DNA of 64,000 nt from Chimonanthus salicifolius (lineage: Eukaryota; Streptophyta; Magnoliopsida; Laurales; Calycanthaceae): positions 33,276,869 to 33,340,868 of the forward strand of contig CM023533.1 of NCBI GenBank assembly GCA_013350335.1. The letters are read 5' to 3'. Numbering within the stretch: the stretch's first letter is position 1; every line of letters begins with the position of its first letter. Of this stretch, positions 24,426-36,466 are shown piece by piece. A model generated the notes under the pieces. That model was given only the letters and a program-made list of their open reading frames with translations. It did no database searches and had not been told where the DNA came from. The position numbers were made by a program, and so were the translations under genes.

Positions 24426-24879
24426 TTTGTAAGATAAGAGACAATAATTCATCTGAGTTCATTAAAATGTGGCGTTTATCAACTAAAAATAATCCAATTT
24501 AACAATATAAAACACAAATTTGCAAATATTTTATCTTTTAACCACACCATAATGGATCCTACCCCGCAGTCCATGCATGGTTTTAAATTAAAACATGGTT
24601 TGGGAACTATTACTTAACGACTGACTTATAACTCGTCGTCTGATAGTTGGTAGGTTAAGAAAAAATATAATAGATATTAGAGATTTTCATCTGCAGGGGA
24701 ACCTGTTTAAATAAAGCTAAGTTATTAAATAATTCTGACGTCATAATTCTTTTGGTCCTATACTTCATGTCTTATAGTTCATTATGTAATTTTTTATTGA
24801 ACAATACAATTAAATTAACTTTTAATATGTGGTCGGTCTAAAGAGGACGTGACGTTTTATGAGGAGTATCCCTTTTTAA

Positions 24880-25120
24880 TGATCAAAGTGTTCAAGTTTT
24901 TTAGAGCAATTCAACTAATTCTCGAATTATGTGCAACTTTCTTTATCCACACATAATGGATATCTTGAAGGGAGTGGCCCATTGAAGTGAAGTGTGAAAT
25001 TGAACCACGGATTCCATCTTTGTGAGGTGGATTTCAGCCATCTCTTGGGGCTGACTGTGAACGAGTTCCACATGGAAGTGTAGAGGGAGATCAAATGATT
25101 TATAAAATACTTCGGTCACT
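24880..25120 (-). mobile_element. SINE-like repeat upstream of ATL copy 1
   Basis: The complement ends GCTCTAAGAAACGTGAACACC-like followed by TTGATCATTAAAAA, the 3' end seen in other SINEs here. The inverted partner is 47150-47400. Part of the head (AGTGACCGAAGTATTTTATA) resembles LTR/TRIM-type sequence also found in MYB intron 1. Confidence 0.4.
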
Positions 25121-25234
25121 CTACCTAATACGCTGATATTTTGTTATGGACACCCAATCTTAACACCATGACTCCAACTCCTTTAGGTTCATGAGCACAA
25201 CTTGCTTGCTTTATCAATATGTCAAATGTATCTT

Positions 25235-25435
25235 TTCCATGACTTAGAGAGAGTTGTCCCGATGGTCAAGAAACTCTCTTCATTAAGGGATGTCTTGTAT
25301 TTGATTCACGCTCAAATCTCTCTTGGCCACTACCCATGAAGTTTCGTCTCATTGACTTAGCCGTGTGTAAATTGACAGGTTTACACGTGCTCGTGAGATT
25401 AGTCTCATCTCCAACATAAAGGTAACATAAAGGTG
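25235..25435 (+). mobile_element. SINE-like repeat upstream of ATL copy 1
   Basis: It has an A-box-like start (GTTGTCCCGATGGTCAAG), a B-box-like TTGATTCACGCTCA, and a tail GATTAGTCTCATCTCC. The inverted partner is at 46865-47060. The copies differ by small substitutions. Confidence 0.4.
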
Positions 25436-25890
25436 GGATACCCATAATAAAAAAGAAAGAGAAAAATACATGATGAACAATTACATATGGAAGTTGGGTT
25501 TTAAAATAGAATGATAAATAGAGAGAGCTAAGGCAACTTCGATTCTTCAGTTATATTTGTGTCTGTGATATGTATATGAACAGACAATGCAAGTGAGTTA
25601 AAAATGGGAAGAAGACAGGGAAAACTCATCAGGTACGGGAAAAACGAGCATTTTCAACTGAAACTTCAGAATCTATGGCCCAAGACAAGCAAAAAACCAT
25701 TTAAAATTCAAGAATTCTTTGTCCTGACTTGAAATCGACGAGCTGAGGAGAATAAACAGATAATAAATGGACTACTGTGAATTGATTTACAAAAAAATAA
25801 TGTAAGCTTTTAATTACAATTTTTCAAATTAAATCTTTAATGTAAATGTAATAGCCAAAAGTTAGAATTGAAAGTCTTTCGCCGATTCAT

Positions 25891-25898
25891 TATAAATG
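25891..25898 (+). promoter_or_regulatory. Candidate TATA box of ATL copy 1
   Basis: TATAAATG lies 199 bases before the ATG. The identical motif sits at the same distance (46427-46434) in the inverted paralogue. A CT-rich leader follows. Position and conservation support it; no transcript evidence is available. Confidence 0.4.
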
Positions 25899-26089
25899 AA
25901 ATGGATTCACATTCTATAATTTCTAATATTCACTACCACGAGTGGGACCCACCAACTATACATAAAATCCCCTAACCCTAACATAAATCCCTCAGACGAC
26001 CACCACCACAACAATTTACAAGAGAGGAATTTCCCTTTCTTCCTCCTGTCCATGAATTCAGGTGTATTCAGTCTAATCTTGAAAGGAAT

Positions 26090-27479
26090 ATGTTGGGTTC
26101 CTCCCTTCTCCTCTTCTTCATCTTATCCACCGTCGTCCAAGCTCAAACAAGCCAGCAAGACAACTCCAATGGCAATCCAGTGTACGCCTTCCGGCCAAGC
26201 ATCGCCATCGTCATCGGCGTTCTTTCCATCATGTTCTCTTTGACATTCCTCCTTCTCATATATGCCAAGTGCTGCTACTCCACTGGGCCAGAACTCTTCA
26301 CTCACAACCCCGACTTGCACCACCACCAACATGTGCCACTTCGGGTAAGAGACCGATTATCGGGTATCGACAAGAACGCCATAGAGTCACTCCCTTTCTT
26401 CAGGTTCTCCTCCCTCAAGGGATCTAAAGAAGGCCTAGAGTGCGCCGTGTGTCTCTCAAAGTTCGAAGATACCGAATTTCTCCGTCTTCTTCCCAAGTGT
26501 AAACATGCCTTTCATATAGACTGCATAGACCGGTGGTTCGAGAGCCATTCTAGCTGCCCCCTGTGCCGTTACAAGATTGATGCAGAAGATTTAACTATGT
26601 TTACGTATTCGAACAGCTTGAGATTCTTCGGAAATACACCGGAGCGGAGAGACGATTCAAATCTTGAGCTCTACGTCCAAAGGGAGCCCGATGCCATTGA
26701 GAGCTCTTCGAGGTTCAGCTTTGGAAGCAGCTCTAAAAAGTCCGATAAGGGTAAGATTAAGATTATATTAGAGTTTGATTGAACTAGTACTAGAAGAAGA
26801 TAGAGGTTATAAATACATATGTAATGACTCTGAGTAATATAGTTTGTGAATTCTAACATAGTATTTTCTGATCCCAGAAGTCAGCAACGATGGGCTGCCG
26901 TTACATAAATTCAAGCATCGGATCGTAGTCTCCGACGTGGTGTTCAAGAACCGATGGAGTGATTTCAATTCTTCTGATCTTATGTTCTTAAACTCGGACA
27001 TGCTTAATGTCTTATCAAGCAGGAGGTTTTCCTCTTCGGAATCAAAGAGTGAGCGGTTTTTCACAAAAGATTTGGAAATGGGCATGTCTTCTGACGAGGG
27101 AAGATTGAAGATTAGAGAGGAGTCGAGGAAGAAGAGAGCTCTTGAAAGCCAGATTAGTAGAATTAACCGAAGCTCTTCGCTTCCGGCGGCGTCTTGTATT
27201 CCTCCTACCTCAGATTCTGATGCAAATTCGAATAGTATTTCCCAGCTCTTGATCCCATCAAGCAATCGGTCAGTGTCGGAGATCATCAACTTGTCGAGGT
27301 TTGCAGAATTTGGGAATAAAAATAGAAATAAAGGCGCTTCGTTAGTCGATCGAAGCCGAGCGAAAGAGGAGAAGGTGAGGAGGGTTTGGCTGCCAATTGT
27401 GAGACGGACAGTGCAGTGGTTTTTGGGTCGAGAGAGAAGATCACAACCTCAATATGTAAGGCAGCTTTCGATGGTATGA
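26090..27479 (+). CDS. RING-H2 finger protein, ATL42-like, copy 1
   Basis: ATL-family membrane-anchored E3 ubiquitin ligase. There are two exons, 26090-26750 and 26878-27479, with donor GTAAGA, acceptor CCCAG and phase 1, giving 420 residues. Visible parts: hydrophobic signal 1-19, one transmembrane helix about 38-60, GLD-type motif (SGIDKNAIESLP, 91-102), and a RING-H2 with C118, C121, C137, H139, H142, C145, C156 and C159 in canonical ATL spacing with W149. The C-terminal half contains VVFKNRWSDF and a basic end (RRTVQWFLGRERR). This layout and the C-terminal blocks match ATL42. Residue 150 is Phe where ATL proteins usually have Leu and where copy 2 has Leu. The ATG at 26090 is chosen because it starts the signal peptide. 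It differs from copy 2 at 11 residues. Homologues act in defence and development; the target of this protein is unknown. Confidence 0.92.
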
Positions 27480-28937
27480 AGTTTGAAGATCCTTCTTCTT
27501 CGACGCCGTCGCCATTTTTCCGTCTACACTGGTCGGATGAATTTGAAATCCACAATTTACAGGTGAAAGAGAATTAAGTGAACCCTTTGAAAATACTCCG
27601 ATCATGTGGATTATCTGTCATGGATTTTTATTTTTTTGTAATTCTTTCCATGACTTGTAGAAATTGAACAGTTCCTCTCATCCTATGAATAATGAATTCG
27701 ATACATCCTTTACTGAAAACTTGCTTAGCTTGAGAATCCTCAAATTTTTACAAAGCAATCCCATCTTTTATGTGACTTGTATATAGAAGTTATTAAAAAA
27801 AAATGGTTATAGTAATTAATTTACTTTTAAATTTGTAAACATGACACATGTTGATTGATAATACCATGAATTGTCTAGTGCTATAATATTAAAAGATTCG
27901 ATTTCCAAAAATTAAGAGAAAATTATGAAAGAGAAATGTCTATGAATGAAGGATTCTCAAATGAAAAAGGAGTGGTGGAAGAGAAGAAAAAAAATTCACG
28001 GTAGAGAATATTACTATGTTTAATTTTATCATTCTTTTATTGACCATCCATTTCATGAGAAAATTCTCTCATGCAGGACACATCTCTCCTTGTCTGCTGA
28101 GAGAAGTTACCGATCTAAATAAAATTCAAAGTTTATTTTTATTAGAAAAATGTTTCTTAGGGTATTCTTTTTTATTTTTATATAATATTAAAAAGTGAGA
28201 AAATTTATTACATATTAAAAGTGAGACTAATTTCATAAGTACACCTAAACCTTTGAATTGAAAGTAATCTCGTGAAAAGTAAGGTAGGATTAAATTATAC
28301 AAGGTGGGTCCTACTTAGTATCGTCTACCAACCAAGTCGTGGTATTTTTATTTATTTATTATTTTCCTGCCAACATGATTACTACAATTATTTTTTAAAA
28401 TCATGTAGTGATTTACATGATCACTAAATCTGTTGACTAAATACATCATTTATCCTTGTGTGCATTCCAAGCCCTTTTATAATTTTGTTTAATATTTTCT
28501 TGAGATTTAAGAAAATTTAAACCCATAAAAAGAAATTTAAAAAAATTATATTTTAAAGATGACGAAAATCAAAAGAATTTTGTTATATAAATATCTTCTT
28601 ACTTTTATTTTAGAGGCATACCACTCAAACTGACAGAATTAAAGTAATTTTGCCTTTATAGTATCTTAAAATTAACTAATTTAATAATTATATAGAAAAT
28701 ATCTATATTATTAACTTTATAAAATTGTAGGCTTGACATCATTATTTATCTTTTAAAACAACATAAGGGTGTCTAATTGAATTAAAAAATATAAAGGCTG
28801 GAGTGAGAACCCTTCTTTCCACTCTGACATTGAAAGTCAATGGATCCAATTTGGTCAACATTAGCTTTAGAGAAATTTAATAAAAAAGTGGGGCCATTTC
28901 CAGATAGAAAACATGGATTCCGTAGTATGAATGGCAA

Positions 28938-29629
28938 GATACAGTTTGTCATAGATTCCTCCATTATGCTGAATTTCCCCAGCATTATTATATGTTACTA
29001 TTAACTTTAATGAATCTCGTTTTCTATTTTTTTATGATGGAAAATTTTAAAATTTAGATACAGGTAAAAAAATTTAAGTCAAAGTGACTGTTATTTTTTT
29101 TTTAGATCCGAAAGTATACAGATGTCGCACTCAACCAGATCTTTGAGGAGTGTGAAAATTACATAATTTTTGTGCAGAAAGAGCAAATGACATAGTTTTA
29201 AATAAAATGTAAGTTACTGTAGAATATTCAGTGTAAAATCTTCACGAGTGAGTCCACTGCCCTTAGAGCATATGAAGGTTAGGCCATAAGAGCTCGAACC
29301 TGTAACCTTCTGCTTTCTAAGGAGAGAGACAACCACTCATGTGAGTTCTTAGTTTATTTATTTTTGAAGATGGACATCTCCACACACACTGATTAAGTCA
29401 ATAGATAATAATCTAATAAAGAGTGGTCCACAAGCCTTTGTGCGTAAATCGAATTCAATGGAAGTTTTATTTTATAAAAAGTCATCTAAAAAATAATTCT
29501 TAACATTATTTTCAAAGAGACTCTCACTCTTGAGCGAAGTCATTAAATAAATTTATTATTTTATTAATATGATTAAGATATAGGTAATAAATTGTTAGAA
29601 GTTGAATTTCTGATAATTAATTTATATAC
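28938..29629. other. Intergenic with SINE-like sequence at about 29225-29420 (minus)
   Basis: The complement of 29290-29310 reads a B box GGTTCGAGCTC, with an A-box-like part further upstream (GAGTGGTTGTCTCTC). This suggests a minus-strand SINE. Otherwise the DNA is AT-rich without a gene. Confidence 0.4.
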
Positions 29630-30520
29630 TCCCTCTGTATCAAATTAGTCATTCGAATGATTTAAATAATAAAATTTATTTTAAAATTTTACACTTATTT
29701 TTTAAACACTTTGTATTTTCAAAATATCTCAAATTAAATATCCAGGCTAATTACGATAACCTGATAAAAATACTTTAAGACTTCAAGGTCTTTTGACACT
29801 CCTAAATATTTAAAACACAGTATTTTACAAATAAGGGTATCCCTAGGATGTGTCGAAAACACATTTAGGAGTGTCAAAAGATCTTGAAGTCTTAAGGTAT
29901 TTTTATCAGGTTATTTTAATTAGTTTAGATATTCAATTTGAGAAATTTTGGAAATACATAGTGCTTAAAAAATAACGGTCTATGTTTTAAAATATAGGCA
30001 GCTATTTTTAAGCACTGTGTATTTTCAAAATTTCTCAAATTGAATATCTAGATTAATTAAAATAACCTAATAAAATACCTTAAGACTTCAAGGTCTTTTG
30101 ATACTCCTAAATGTGTTTTCGGTACACCCTAGGGATACCCTTATTTGCAAAATACTGTGTTTTAAATATTTAGGAGTGTCAAAAGACCTTGAAGTCTTAA
30201 AGTATTTTTATCAGGTTATCGTAATTAGTCCGGATATTTAATTTGAGAAATTTTGGAAATACACAATGTTTAAAAAATAAGTGTAAAGTTTTAAAATAAA
30301 TTTTATTATTTAAATCATTCGACGAATGAACGGGTCATTTGAATGAATGGGTTGAGCAGTATTCTGTGTTACTGTTCAGCCCATTCATTCGAATGAATTG
30401 AAATTACACTTGGACATTCATTCGAATGAATGGAAACGCGGGGGTAAAATCGTAATTTCACAGAAAATTTGATTTTAGGTGTGTAGAGGCAGGAAATCTG
30501 GGTGTGTATAAGTGCTCTTA
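29630..30520. mobile_element. Foldback element, damaged copy
   Basis: The core hairpin units (29690-30280) are clear (ACAAATAAGGGTATCCCTAG; TTAGGAGTGTCAAAAGA). Only the right arm keeps the palindromes and a terminal region ending GTGTATAAGTGCTC. The left arm is reduced to TCATTCGAATGATTT at 29648. It abuts a Stowaway-like end (ACTCCCTCTGTATCAAATTAG) at 29632, so the left side was lost or rearranged. Confidence 0.65.
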
Positions 30521-31730
30521 ATATTTAATGAGAAAATTAAAATAGAATGGATAGACTATTATTTTTTATACAGCCAATGATTTCATGAGACGTGCTCCTT
30601 TCTTTAATTTCTTTCGTTGCTATTCTCACCCGTTCTCTTTTTGTCCTATTGAAGTGCGGATGTTTCGAGAACGAATGGCCGGAAGAAGTGCGGATGTTTC
30701 GAGAACGAAGGGGCCGGAAATGTTGAAGAACAGACACGGAAAGAGGGGATATACAAAGTGTTTTAAAAGCAAGATGATTCTTACTAAGAAAGGAGAAACA
30801 GGCCGAATCTTATGTCTTGTTTTTTTTTTTTGGAATAGTTAAAATCCAACTCGATTGATTGAAAGATCACTATATGTCTTAGATATACAAAGAATTTCAT
30901 CCCAATATTTAAATTGAAACTATATGATTTTAGTAGTCCAAATCAATAATTGTTCTTAAAAAATTATGCATGTTGATTTTGATCAGTAGGATCAAATGGC
31001 TTTCTTCTTAATTTTGGAACTAAATTTATTGTACAAGTATATAACTAAGTGGCCATTCTTTGATAAGATTTGAAATTTAAATTGATTTCTAAAAAGATTA
31101 ATTTAATCTTGTATTTTTAAAATACTTTGGTTTTATTTTATTTAGGAATTTACTTTGGATGAGATGAATAGGAAGTCTAAAACCCAATGGATGGTCTCTC
31201 GTTAGAAACTATTAAATATAGTTATTATTCTTTTGATTTAATGGTTTTAACCCTGTCCTCCTTACGTTCACAGTTTATCACAATACATCTTATGAAAGGA
31301 ACACTCCCCTCTTTTTTTCAATTGTTATTACAAATTATCTTTTTCAATTTTTCATTGAAAGTGTAGAAAATTGGGAAAATTTGACGAATAATCTCTCTCG
31401 TTATATTTTTTATATATAGATGTATAAGAGGAAGAAATCAATTATAATCCCTCAATTAAAAGCCTGATAAATATGGAAAAATATAGAAATAGAAAGTCAA
31501 CCATTTCCTCTAATAGAAAGGTTGGCTTTCAAAGCATTTACACTAGAGCGAGTCCAATTAAAAAAAAAGATTGTTATTACATTGTACTCCGTCTAACTCA
31601 AATAGAATTCTTACAACCTCTAATTTTGGACAATTGTATATAGGAAAACATAGAGAATGTGTAATTGATATATTACACAAGATGAGCTAGCATTTATGCC
31701 TTTGCTTATAAACATAAGAAAATTGAAAAA
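30521..31730. other. Intergenic, with a short tandem duplication at 30652-30718
   Basis: The phrase AGTGCGGATGTTTCGAGAAC occurs twice in tandem with GGCCGGA spacers. No gene family is recognised in the flanking short ORFs (30537-30842). Confidence 0.5.
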
Positions 31731-31734
31731 TAAC

Positions 31735-32030
31735 GGTTAAATACATGAATAGAATTCATCTTTAAAAACTGGCTTGATAGAAAAGGATGACTGCTTATAA
31801 ACTCTAAAACCCAAAGTCCAATATGGAAATGTAAAACTTTACTAACACTCCTCTTTAGTGCCGAGGTCGGAGACACTCCATTCTTCCTCTCCACGCAATA
31901 TTAGAGTTACGAATCCGAGCCATTCTAGTAGTACCCTTAAAAATCGGCTTGAAAAGACACCTGCTTATATCCTTATGAACTCTAAGGCTCAAAGATTTAG
32001 TGACAATGTGGAACTTTGCTAATAATAACA
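31735..32030 (-). mobile_element. TRIM (small LTR retrotransposon), copy 1
   Basis: Two short LTR-like repeats on the minus strand (about 32030-31915 and 31855-31735) share GTTCCACATTGTC/TTTCCATATTGG, CTTTGAGCCTTAGAGTTCAT and CAAGCC...TTTTTAA phrases. The roughly 65-bp interior matches the interior of the TRIM at 63560 (GAATGGCTCGGATTCGTAAC against GGATGGGTCGAGTTTATAAC). It sits directly against the end of the ankyrin gene and may have supplied its 3' UTR. Confidence 0.6.
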
Positions 32031-32057
32031 TTCCCTTCTTCGTAGCTGGATCATGGG

Positions 32058-34625
32058 TCACACCTGAGCCTGGCCCATCTCAAGGTCTCTTTGATCACCG
32101 TGTAATTGATCTCCAGTTTTCTTGCCGCGGCTTCTCACACCTCCAGCCTGCTCTTTTACCCACAGCCAAACGGGTCTCATCTTCTTCATCAAGTAACCAA
32201 GGTTGAAGAGGATGACGATACAATGCCAAAAGAGAAGCACAGTCATGACTCCCATCCAGCTAACGAGGACCCAGAACAATTTTTGTGATATTTTCGGTGA
32301 GACAACTATCAGTCTTGTGCCAAAGACGAAAGCCATGGTCACCGACGTCACCGCAACCCAAATTGTAAACACCAAAATCGACGTCGTCACCTTGTTCTTG
32401 AGAGGCAATCCACTTACTAGAAAGAGAATGATGAACAGAGAAGAGACCAGCCCAGACATGTCGAAGTACATAAACAGCTTGAAGTTGTAAGGCTCCTCAT
32501 CATTCATAATAGCTGTCCCAGCCGTAAATGATCGGAAAGGAGAAGCCGTTGGCGATGAATTATCCATCGGATTCTGCCAAACGCCACCAGGAGGACTAAG
32601 TCCGGCGGCAAAAGTCACAGTGGCTATCAGTGTTGCCACAATTAGCAATGTGTTGTGCTTCTCCTTGAACCAGTTCCTATCTTTCTCGTGCCTTTGGTAC
32701 CACCTGCTCGGTATCAATCTCTTCTTCCATGACTTGCCCTTGTTTGAAGCAATGGCCGGAGGCGCTTGTGGTTTTAGTCCCCAAGTTCTCTTACAACCGG
32801 CTGCGGCAAGCATTTCAGCGATTTCCACATCCCCTGCTTCACTTGGATTTTGCATTAAAACATCAAGTGCTGTGCAATTGAACCTATTTTTGGCATTCAC
32901 ATCTATCTTCTCGTTATTGATGAACAACTCTAGCATCTGAAAGGCAAGCAAGGAACTATTCAGATTACTGGCAAATCTTAAGAATAAACTAAATATATTT
33001 TTAATGATGATTAACTGGTTTAGTCTTATACTTGTGTATTCTAATCTTATTTTTCAATGACTCTAATGGAGAATTTCTCTGCTACTTAAGAAGCAGCTTT
33101 CATTAGGTTTTGAAATTCAATCGCCCAGTAGAGAACTATGGTAAACCACCATTTGGATCCGTCTATCCAAATCAGTTTCTGTGAAATTAGGTATAACTAA
33201 TAATAATAATAATATATAATAATTAGGGGTTGGACTGTTGGAGGCATATAAACCAACACTTGCATAAATTATATTCAGATTTTTTTTATGACCGAGTTGT
33301 CTAGAGGACACTTGACTAGTCCTTGAAATGTATGCAAGCTTCCTGTAAAGAGAGTGACTCTTTTACTGAAGATGAAATTTGAACTGAAGACTTTCAATTT
33401 CTGTGACGGAGTATCTCTTCAGCTGATGGAAAGTTCTTTGGTGGTAACTAGTAAGAAGATTTTTTTATTTGGTCAAGTAAGTGACGCGTGGATTTCTTAG
33501 AGAAGGTTTTTTTGGGAAGACTTTGACCGTTGAACGATTGGCTAGAGGATTGGTTTCCTGGATGTGGGAAGGTTCTTGGTATGTACATACATCATGTGGC
33601 CCATTCGCGGCCATCGCTTAACCAACACAAATGAAGACTCTAAATAAGTTATCAAGAGCCTATAAAAAAGTTATTAAAAATTAAATATTAAATTGCATAA
33701 CTAGAAAAGTCATTTTCACTTCTTTATGTTTTATTAACTAATCTTTCATTTTTTTTAATTTTGATGCTCTAAAGTGTCATAAATCATCAACCGACACATT
33801 AAATATATTAGTAGTTAAGAAAATAGAAGTACAGATAGTTCAATTAATTTGAGTTTTCAATAAGATTTTAGATTTAATTGTTTTGGGATTTTCTGATAGA
33901 TACAGTAGTTTATGTATTATGGGATTAATCTCGCCTTAAATATTCTCAATTGGATGAGACAGTTAGAAGATGCTTTAGGATTTGAAAATGGGTCATCAAA
34001 GTTCAGATTAATTGGGTTTTAAAGAGATGAATTTCTCGCCTGAATCTGTTTTTTAGCAGTGGCAACGGTGCAAGACGGTGTTCCCTCTGCTATCTCTCAC
34101 ATTGACCAGTTCCATATCAGCCTCCACCAACAGCTTCGCAGCTTCCACCTGGTTACTCTGCAGGCAAAGGTGCAGAGCCGTCTCTCCTCGACTCGACACT
34201 GCTCCGACAAGCTCGTTATCGCCGGCCTTGAGCAATTCTTCAATGACTTGGACTCGACCATTGGCAGCAGCAAGATGCAGAGGAGTTCTCCCATCCTTAT
34301 CACGTACACTGCATAGAGATTCACCAGTCCCCTTAAATTTGATAGACAGAACCATCTTTACTATTTCTACATGCCCTCTCGCCGAAGCCAAGTGCATGGG
34401 GCATGACCCATTCTCGTCCTTCATTCCGGCCACCTCTGGCCGGAGCTTTAGAAGCTTCTTGGCAAAATTGACGTGCCCGAGAAGGGCTGCTGCATTTAGG
34501 GGATTTTCAGCAGCAGCCATGGATTCTAATCCGATCTTCTGGATAAGAAGTGGGTCTTCCTTGAGCAGCTGGTCGAGGCCAGCTTCATTTCCGTCGACAG
34601 CTGCTCTGTGAAGAGTGGAATCCAT
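32058..34625 (-). CDS. Ankyrin-repeat PGG-domain membrane protein, BDA1-like (frameshifted)
   Basis: BDA1/ACD6-type protein: cytosolic ankyrin repeats followed by a membrane anchor, a family involved in plant immunity. Exon 1 is 34625-34040 and exon 2 is 32936-32058. Exon 1 gives ankyrin repeats over residues about 2-186 (RTPLHLAAANGRVQVIEELL is typical). Exon 2 gives the PGG domain (FAAGLSPPGGVW) and four membrane segments (exon-2 residues about 95-113, 154-177, 184-206, 219-247). Two lesions are seen. One extra base in the GG at 34067-34068 shifts the frame, ending the ORF at 34053; omitting it gives VATAKKQIQ as in relatives. The donor is CAG/GCGAGA, a GC rather than GT. The acceptor is CTTTCAG. 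Without the shift the protein would be 487 residues. It may be a recent pseudogene or carry a sequence error. The first 81 bases of exon 2 are duplicated at 24345. Confidence 0.82.
32856..33594 (-). repeat. Block C (source copy), ankyrin intron and exon-2 start
   Basis: This is the complement of left 23690-24425. It contains part of the single intron of the ankyrin gene, a SINE and 81 bases of exon 2. At its inner end TAAAACA (32856-32862) is the complement of the 7-bp joint microhomology. Exon 1 of the gene lies beyond its outer end, which shows this is the source and not a derived copy. Confidence 0.85.
33287..33440 (-). mobile_element. SINE in ankyrin intron (source copy)
   Basis: Same insertion as 23855-24006, in inverted orientation: complement GAAATTGAAAGTCTTCAGTT and a 3' end followed by an A run. 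It lies in the same intron in both copies. Confidence 0.55.
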
Positions 34626-36165
34626 GTGGCGGAATTCCGGTTAAAGGAAATCTTCTTTCTTCTTCTTCTTCCTCTCTTCTTTGGAGCAAGGATGATTTAT
34701 CTGTGAGTTAGAGAAGAATTCTATTTATCGATGATGCTTTTTTAACCCTTTGGACCTTTGGTCCTTTCGTTTACCAATTCATATTGATCCAATGGTCGTA
34801 AGTAGCGCCACCTCATACACCTGACCCCACTCTGTTTTCGTGGGAAAGATGATGGAAGCTGCTTATCACTGATAGGTGAATTGCGTCGGTCATGAGATAG
34901 TCGTGATTGGGCCGTCCAAGGTAATTCAAATAGAATTCTAGTCCACTAGGTAAAAAAATCGCTTCTATTCCTATTTTTTTTAACAATATCGATCAAGTAA
35001 ATGTGTATCAACAGTACTAGTGTGATATCAATCAATCGTATCGGTCAAGATTTGTAATCCTGTTCCATTGAAATGGTTTGGTAAGTGAAAAAAGGAGAAT
35101 GGTCTGTCCACTGTTTTTTATTTTCTAAGAGAGAATAGAATGATGTTACAATGGGTTTTTTTAAATTTTGTCTCTACAATTTTCTTTATTATACCCATAA
35201 AATCACAGGAGTAAAATAGAATAAAGTATTACAGGACATTTTTCTTATAGAAAAAGTGTTGGTACACAAATCAATTATGTAAACAAACATTTTAACTTTT
35301 TATAATTTTAACAAGTATCTATGTAACTATATTTGACTCAGCGAATACGCCCATACAATTTGGTGTATTATTTGAGTCAATATAATATCAACATTCTATG
35401 ATATATCATCAATTCATATTAACCTTATTTACCAAGCTTATGGGGTTATTTACTTCTCTTTAATGATTCATCTCTTTCTCTTTGCTGCAAGTATAGTCTA
35501 AAGGATCAAACATGCAATTTTGAAAGATTACTCTACTATGATAGTTCTTCAATATGAGGCTATTATTCCAATTATTTTTTTTAAAGTATAACACTCATCA
35601 AATTATGATATTATCTTCTTTTTTTTTTTTTATGATCGAGGTGTTTAGAGCTTTCTAAAGCATTTGACTAGTTTAAGGGGTGTGTGCAAGCCTCCCTACC
35701 CACATATATATCTGGTAAAATTATAAGGAGTGACCTTTTAGAATGTGATGGAATTCAAAATCAGGACTCTCGTTTCTTGGAGTGTGATGGAATTACAATA
35801 CTATCTAATGTTAGTGGCCATAAGAGAATCAGGTGCTTATTTGGTAAAATTTATAATATTTAAATTTTCTAGACCTTAGAAAATTCATATGACATTGTTA
35901 AGTCTATGCCAGCTTAAAGTTTTGTAGACTCAATGAAATTCTAGTTCCATCTAAAGATTCTAGACAACAGTATCTTAATAGCCCGCTTCGTGTTAAGAAT
36001 AAATAAGAATAGAATAAAATAAGGATGAATTTAAACTTTATATAAATTTAAATTTATTTAATTAATTTTTCTATTTCATTTATTCTTAAAGTTAAACATG
36101 GCTGAATCCCTACTCGAGGATAATTAAAATCAATGCATACTCCAAGTAAGAGGATAATTAAAAAT
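34626..36165. other. Ankyrin gene upstream region, with SINE at about 35627-35800 (minus)
   Basis: A CT-rich leader (34645-34680 in complement, AAGAAG repeats) precedes the ATG. At 35627-35800 the complement shows a SINE body ending CTCTAAACACCTCGATCATA then an A run, close to the SINE end at 24006. No other gene is seen. Confidence 0.45.
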
Positions 36166-36166
36166 G

Positions 36167-36466
36167 GGTAGCGATCCTCTTGTGGGTTTTTTGTGTAACA
36201 AGATACGGGAATTAGTAAATTCTCAATTTCACCCCTCACATGAGAGTAAAATCGACTCACTAACCCTTTTTATAAATAGTAAATCGACTCGCAAAAAATT
36301 ACATAAACAGTAAATCAGGTAGCTAAAAATTCACATGAACAGTAAATTGGCTAATCGAAATTTTACAGCAAAATATCAATTTTACTATTCATGTGAAAGG
36401 TAAAATCAGAAATTTACTAATTTCCAGTATCTGATTACACAAACCTCATGTGAAATATTCGCTACC
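36167..36466. mobile_element. Mutator-like MITE, GTAGCGAT family, copy 3
   Basis: It starts GGTAGCGATCCTC and ends with ATTCGCTACC. TTAAAAAT flanks both ends (36158-36165 and 36467-36474). The interior has the family motifs CTATTCATGTGAAAGGTAAA and GTAAAATCGACTCA. At about 300 bp it is similar to copy 1. Confidence 0.7.

Larger units (their letters stand above)
21197..28937 (+). repeat. Left duplication block, order A-C-B
   Basis: A = 21197 to about 23690, matching the complement of 40333-43413. C = about 23690-24425, matching the complement of 32856-33594. B = 24419-28937, matching the complement of 43414-47864. At the C/B joint the 7 bases TGTTTTA (24419-24425) are common to both source sequences. 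The block carries one ATL gene, one copy of the hAT element and the ankyrin exon fragment. Relative to the right locus it lacks about 500 bp of A (joint near 23466) and the 6.7 kb between C and A. The true outer limits may extend a little beyond the matched parts, since the hAT element is whole here and cut in the partner. Confidence 0.85.

Noticed and set aside
34078..34611. 177-codon plus-strand ORF opposite ankyrin exon 1
   Set aside because: It is the shadow of a GC-richer exon; the minus strand reads clear ankyrin repeats.
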